The position numbers and the translations under genes are program-made. The notes beneath the pieces are model-generated. The model was not told the origin of the DNA and ran no database searches. It saw only the letters and a list, made by a program, of their open reading frames with translations. Below are positions 60,253-64,000 of a DNA stretch of 64,000 bases, in pieces. The DNA is from Roseicyclus mahoneyensis (GTDB lineage: Bacteria > Pseudomonadota > Alphaproteobacteria > Rhodobacterales > Rhodobacteraceae). The DNA lies in the NCBI RefSeq assembly GCF_003148775.1, contig NZ_QGGW01000002.1, positions 1 to 64,000 on the forward strand, read 5' to 3'. Numbering within the stretch: the stretch's first letter is position 1; every line of letters begins with the position of its first letter.

Positions 60253-61041
60253 ATGACGGAACGCGGCCAGGGCGACGGCACGGTCGCCAAGGCATTGGCG
60301 GTGATGGACGAGGTGGCGGGCTTTGGCCGCCCGGTGCGGTTTTCCGAATTGCTTGATCGCTCGCCCTATCCAAAGGCCACGCTCTACCGATTCGTGCAGG
60401 TCCTGACAAAACAGGGGATGCTGCATTTCGATCCCGACCGGCAGACCTATGCGCCGGGGCTGCGGTTGGTGCGTCTGGCCCATGCGGCTTGGCAGACCTC
60501 GGCGCTCGCCCCTATCGCGCGGCGTCATGTCGACGCTCTGTCGGACGCCGTGGGCGAAACCGTTCATCTCGCGCAGCTCGACGGTGCGCAGGTGCTCTAT
60601 GTCGACAAGCGCAACGCCCGCCAGCCGATCGAGATGTTTTCGGCCGCGGGCAAGGTGGGCCCCGCCTATTGCACCGGCGTGGGCAAGGCGATGCTGGCCT
60701 TCTTGCCAGAGGCGGATCTGGCCCGCGCCATCGCCCAGCAAAGCTTTCACCGCTTCACCGACCACACCTACACAACCGAAGCCGCGCTGCGGTCCGAGCT
60801 TGCCGCTATCCACGCCCGGGGCTTCGCCTATGACCGCGAGGAACACGAGCCGGGGATCATCTGCATAGCCCACCCGATCCTGACCCGCGGCGGCCGGGTT
60901 CTGGGCGCGATGTCGGTCACCTCCACAACCGCCCGCGAAACGCTGGAAGGGCTTGACCGCCATCTGCCACGCATCCGGGCGGCGGCCGAGGCCATCGCCG
61001 CGGAGGCGCAGGATTGGCGCTTTCCCGACGCGGCAGAATGA
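60253..61041 (+). CDS. IclR-family transcriptional regulator
   Basis: The protein has 262 aa. An N-terminal winged helix (about 10-70; FSELLDRSPYPKATLYRFVQ) is followed by the IclR effector domain (about 80-250) with YCTGVGKAMLAFLPE and DREEHEPGIICIAHPI. GGGAGGGA precedes the ATG. It probably represses or activates the divergent galactoside operon in response to a sugar acid. It is followed after 20 bases by the MalK-type ATPase. Confidence 0.93.
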   Translation: MTERGQGDGTVAKALAVMDEVAGFGRPVRFSELLDRSPYPKATLYRFVQVLTKQGMLHFDPDRQTYAPGLRLVRLAHAAWQTSALAPIARRHVDALSDAVGETVHLAQLDGAQVLYVDKRNARQPIEMFSAAGKVGPAYCTGVGKAMLAFLPEADLARAIAQQSFHRFTDHTYTTEAALRSELAAIHARGFAYDREEHEPGIICIAHPILTRGGRVLGAMSVTSTTARETLEGLDRHLPRIRAAAEAIAAEAQDWRFPDAAE

Positions 61042-61061
61042 GACGGGGAGGGTAACAGCCG

Positions 61062-62111
61062 ATGTCAGGTCTGCAACTGCAACAGGTGACCAAGCGCTAC
61101 GGCGCGACACAGGTGATCCACGGGGTCGACCTGACCATCGAGGATGGGGAATTCTGCGTCTTTGTCGGCCCCTCGGGCTGCGGAAAATCAACGCTCCTGC
61201 GCATGGTCGCGGGGCTGGAGGACACGAGCGAAGGCCAGATCCGTATCGGCACCCGCGACGTGACCCGCCTCGACCCGGCCGAACGGGGCGTCGCCATGGT
61301 GTTCCAGACCTATGCGCTTTATCCGCACATGACGGTCGAGGAAAACATGGGCTTTGGCCTCAAGATGACCGGCCACACCCGCGCCGAGGTCAAGGCCAAG
61401 GTCGACGAGGCCGCCCGCGTCCTGAAATTGGGCCCCTACCTCGACCGCAAGCCCAAGGCGCTGTCGGGCGGGCAGCGCCAGCGCGTCGCCATCGGGCGGG
61501 CCATCGTGCGCGGGCCCGAGGTGTTCTTGTTCGATGAACCGCTGTCGAACCTCGACGCCGAATTGCGGGTGGAAATGCGGGTGGAAATCGCCCGCCTGCA
61601 TCAGGAGATCGGCGCGACGATGATCTATGTCACCCATGATCAGGTCGAGGCGATGACGCTCGCCGACAAGATCGTGGTGCTGCGCGCGGGCCGCATCGAA
61701 CAGGTCGGCGCCCCCCTCGATCTCTACAACGATCCCGACAACCTGTTCGTCGCGGGCTTCATCGGCAGCCCGGCGATGAATTTCTTCGACGGCAACGCGG
61801 GTGAAGGCGGCGTGCATGTCCCCGGCCTTGGCGATGTCACCCTGCCCGCCCCACGCAGCGCAGGGACCAAAGTTACCGTCGGCCTGCGCCCCAACCACAT
61901 CGCGCTGACTGATGGTGACAGCCATGTGGTGGAGTTGAGCGAGCAACTGGGCGGCGTCAGCTACCACTACCTCAAGGGCCCAGACGACCGGAAACTGATC
62001 GTCGAGGCGCATGACCAGCGCGCCCCCAGACCCGGCACCCGCGTGGGCTTGGGCTTTGACCCGGCCAAGGCGTATTTCTTCGACGGCGGCAACGGCCTGC
62101 GGCTTCGGTAG
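61062..62111 (+). CDS. Sugar ABC importer ATPase (MalK/UgpC type)
   Basis: The protein has 349 aa. Walker A GPSGCGKST, Q-loop VFQTYALYPHMTVEENM, signature LSGGQRQRVAIGRAIV, Walker B EVFLFDEPLSNLDAE and switch His in VTHDQVEA are intact. A C-terminal TOBE regulatory domain (about 240-349) follows. It completes the binding-protein/MalF/MalG importer encoded on the opposite strand; its own regulator lies just before it. Confidence 0.93.
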   Translation: MSGLQLQQVTKRYGATQVIHGVDLTIEDGEFCVFVGPSGCGKSTLLRMVAGLEDTSEGQIRIGTRDVTRLDPAERGVAMVFQTYALYPHMTVEENMGFGLKMTGHTRAEVKAKVDEAARVLKLGPYLDRKPKALSGGQRQRVAIGRAIVRGPEVFLFDEPLSNLDAELRVEMRVEIARLHQEIGATMIYVTHDQVEAMTLADKIVVLRAGRIEQVGAPLDLYNDPDNLFVAGFIGSPAMNFFDGNAGEGGVHVPGLGDVTLPAPRSAGTKVTVGLRPNHIALTDGDSHVVELSEQLGGVSYHYLKGPDDRKLIVEAHDQRAPRPGTRVGLGFDPAKAYFFDGGNGLRLR

Positions 62112-62121
62112 GGGGGCCATC

Positions 62122-62601
62122 CTACACCGGCAACGCCGTCGTCTTGAACACCGTCTTCAGCGCGAAGCTTGACTGCATCTGCGCCACCCCCGGCAACCGC
62201 GCCAGATGCTGGCGGTGGATGCGGGCGAAATCCTCGCTGTCGCGGGCGACAACCTTGAGCAGGTAATCCGCCGTCCCCGCCATCAGGTGACATTCCAGCA
62301 CATCGGGAACCCGCGCCACTGCCTTCTCAAAGGCGTCGAGGATCTCGTCCGACTGCCCCTGCAGCTTGATCTCCACGAAAACCGTCGTCACCCGCTCCAC
62401 CGCGCGCGGGTTCAAAAGCGCGACATAATCCCGGATCACCCCCGCCTGTTCCAGCCGCTGCACCCGCCGGTGACAGGCCGAGGGCGACAGGTTCACCCGC
62501 TCCGACAGCTCAGCATGGGTCATACGCCCGTGCCGCTGCAGCACCCGCAGAATGGCACGGTCCATGTCGTCAAGCACAGTATCGGCGCGAAAGTCTTGCA
62601 T
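62122..62601 (-). CDS. Lrp/AsnC-family regulator
   Basis: The protein has 159 aa from the ATG at 62601. The N-terminal HTH (about 12-60; LSERVNLSPSACHRRVQRL) and the C-terminal RAM effector domain (LECHLMAGTADYLLKVVARDS) are typical. Divergent transcription from alanine dehydrogenase suggests it is the AldR-type activator that senses alanine. It ends ten bases from the converging ATPase gene. Confidence 0.92.
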   Translation of the reverse strand: MQDFRADTVLDDMDRAILRVLQRHGRMTHAELSERVNLSPSACHRRVQRLEQAGVIRDYVALLNPRAVERVTTVFVEIKLQGQSDEILDAFEKAVARVPDVLECHLMAGTADYLLKVVARDSEDFARIHRQHLARLPGVAQMQSSFALKTVFKTTALPV

Positions 62602-62718
62602 CAAACGCCCTCGAACCGGGAAAATCCTGCGCTCCAATGCCGGAACCTGCGGAAAAGATCAAAGCAATTTCACCGTGTAAGGCGCATCATGCCGCCACAA
62701 GGAACAGGAGGATACCCC

Positions 62719-63837
62719 ATGCTGATCGGCTGCCCGAAAGAGATCAAACCGCAGGAATTCCGCGTCGGCCTGACGCCCGCCGCCACGCGCGAGGCTGTGA
62801 CGCGCGGCCATGCCGTCATCGTGGAAACCGGCGCCGGGATCGGCGCGGGCTTCGATGACGCCGCCTACACCAGCGCCGGCGCACAGATCGTCGACACCGC
62901 CGCCGATATCTTTGCCCGCGCCGACATGGTGGTCAAGGTCAAGGAACCCCAGGCGGTCGAGCGCAAGCAGCTTCGCCGCGGCCAGATCCTGTTCACCTAC
63001 CTCCACCTCGCCCCTGACCCCGACCAGACGCGCGACCTGCTGGCCTCGGGTGTCACCGCGATCGCCTACGAGACGGTGACGGATGCCCGCGGCACCCTGC
63101 CGCTCCTCGCGCCGATGTCCGAGGTGGCGGGCCGCCTTGCCCCGCAGGTCGGCGCATGGGCGCTGCAAAAGGCCAATGGTGGGCGCGGCGTGCTGATGGG
63201 CGGCGTGCCCGGTGTGCGCCCCGCCGACGTGGTCATCATCGGTGGCGGGGTCGTGGGCACGGCCGCCGCACGGGTCGCCGCCGGGATGGGCGCGAATGTT
63301 ACCGTCATGGATCGCTCGGTGTCGCGCCTTTCCTACCTCGACGACATCTTCATGGGCCGCCTGACCACCGAATACGCCAGCGCCGAAGCCACCGCAGAGC
63401 GCGTCGCTCAGGCCGACATGGTGATCGGCGCGGTCCTCATCCCCGGCGCCGCCGCGCCCAAGCTGGTGACGCGCGCGCAGCTGAAAACCATGAAACCCGG
63501 CGCCGTGATCGTGGACGTCGCCATTGACCAGGGCGGCTGCTTCGAGACCTCGCGTGCCACCACCCATCAAGATCCGATCTATGACGTCGATGGCATCGTG
63601 CACTATTGCGTCGCCAACATGCCCGGCGCCGTCGCGCGCAGCGCCACCATCGCGCTGGGCAACGCCACCATGCCCTACATGATCGCACTGGCGAACAAGG
63701 GCTGGAAAAAGGCGTGCCGCGACGACGCGGGCCTGATGGCAGGGCTCAACACCCATGATGGTCAGCTGACCAATGCCGCCGTGGCCGAGGCGCTCGGGCT
63801 CGACGCGATCACCCCGACGATGGCGACAGCGGCCTGA
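62719..63837 (+). CDS. ald: Alanine dehydrogenase
   Basis: The protein has 372 aa. Start at 62719 has AGGAGGA upstream. It opens MLIGCPKEIKPQEFRVGLTP and has K75 in VVKVKEPQ, H96 in YLHLAPD and the NAD motif VVIIGGGVVGTAAARVA. It interconverts L-alanine and pyruvate plus ammonia with NAD+. A strong hairpin follows. Regulation by the divergent Lrp/AsnC protein is expected. Confidence 0.96.
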   Translation: MLIGCPKEIKPQEFRVGLTPAATREAVTRGHAVIVETGAGIGAGFDDAAYTSAGAQIVDTAADIFARADMVVKVKEPQAVERKQLRRGQILFTYLHLAPDPDQTRDLLASGVTAIAYETVTDARGTLPLLAPMSEVAGRLAPQVGAWALQKANGGRGVLMGGVPGVRPADVVIIGGGVVGTAAARVAAGMGANVTVMDRSVSRLSYLDDIFMGRLTTEYASAEATAERVAQADMVIGAVLIPGAAAPKLVTRAQLKTMKPGAVIVDVAIDQGGCFETSRATTHQDPIYDVDGIVHYCVANMPGAVARSATIALGNATMPYMIALANKGWKKACRDDAGLMAGLNTHDGQLTNAAVAEALGLDAITPTMATAA

Positions 63838-63844
63838 AACGGAA

Positions 63845-63870
63845 CAGGGCCGCCCCGATGGGCGGCCCTG
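63845..63870. terminator. Hairpin between the convergent ald and mscL genes
   Basis: CAGGGCCGCCC-CGAT-GGGCGGCCCTG is an 11-bp perfect stem with a 4-base loop. No T-run follows on the plus strand, so it may act in both directions as a rho-independent-like or protective structure. Confidence 0.6.
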
Positions 63871-63889
63871 CCCTGCGACACGCCAGCGA

Positions 63890-64000
63890 TCAGCCGCGCT
63901 TCAGCGCGTCGCGGATCTCCAACAGCACTTCCAGCTCGGTCGGGCCCGCAGGCACGGCCTCGGCGGCGGCTTCTTCCTTCTTGATGGCGGCGTCCTTGAT
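63890..64000 (-). CDS. mscL: Large-conductance mechanosensitive channel, C-terminal end (partial)
   Basis: The last 36 codons are visible, running off the window. They encode a Lys/Glu/Ala-rich linker ([13 protein letters not shown]) and the terminal amphipathic helix [17 protein letters not shown], which matches the pentameric cytoplasmic bundle of MscL. The membrane part lies outside the window. It is convergent to ald. Confidence 0.8.
   Translation of the reverse strand: MKDAAIKKEEAAAEAVPAGPTELEVLLEIRDALKRG

Noticed and set aside
1-64000. CRISPR arrays, rRNA genes, replication origins
   Set aside because: No regularly spaced direct repeats, rRNA-like stretches or DnaA-box/partition clusters were seen by eye.

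Overview
The window looks like a chromosome segment of an alphaproteobacterium of the Rhodobacterales (Rhodobacteraceae/roseobacter type). The DNA is GC-rich. It carries a roseobacter-type porin, a TRAP transporter, CsbD/DUF883/Thivi_2564-type small stress proteins, and a GC-rich intergenic hairpin repeat common in that family. All names come from reading the sequence; no database search was run.

Layout. 1-7.1 kb is accessory DNA: the edge of an IS3-family element, a NarL/FixJ response regulator, a degenerate receiver protein, two convergent small-gene operons (including two DUF6447-like proteins and membrane microproteins of 42 and 57 aa), a porin gene without its start codon, and an intact tyrosine recombinase. 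7.1-17.4 kb is a stress and envelope island: NTF2-like protein, HPF/RaiA-like protein, an adaptor/FtsX-permease/ATPase exporter, an OmpA lipoprotein, a Crp/Fnr regulator, CsbD, DUF883 and holin-like proteins, a 24-aa hydrophobic peptide, a transglutaminase and a zinc-ribbon protein. 17.9-27.2 kb is a regulatory and secretory locus. An ECF sigma factor and a Ser/Thr kinase with TPR-like repeats are convergent and overlap at their 3' ends. Around them lie two LuxR-type regulators and five secreted proteins. Three of the secreted-protein genes share an upstream palindromic motif.

27.6-38.4 kb is a catabolic locus: FAD/Fe-S D-hydroxyacid dehydrogenase, class V aminotransferase, enolase-superfamily enzyme, complete TRAP transporter, methyltransferase, sugar-isomerase-like TIM barrel and a GntR regulator. 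38.6-41.8 kb holds malonyl-CoA decarboxylase, a decayed malonyl-CoA synthetase and a frameshifted amidase. tRNA-Met(CAU) follows. 42.3-50.6 kb is a RidA gene divergent from an operon for a NitT/TauT-type ABC importer, a cytosine-deaminase-like hydrolase, a FAD oxidase, two NAD(P)H:quinone-reductase-like flavoproteins and a 2OG-Fe(II) oxygenase. 50.6-62.1 kb is a galactoside regulon: ABC importer, alpha- and beta-galactosidases and a De Ley-Doudoroff galactose pathway, facing an IclR regulator and a MalK-type ATPase. 62.1-64 kb holds an Lrp/AsnC regulator divergent from alanine dehydrogenase, then the 3' end of mscL.

Most operons are very compact, with ATGA or TGATG stop/start overlaps. The best candidate for an undescribed system is the sigma/kinase locus with its motif TCCTTC-N4-GAAKGAAGC upstream of secreted-protein genes.
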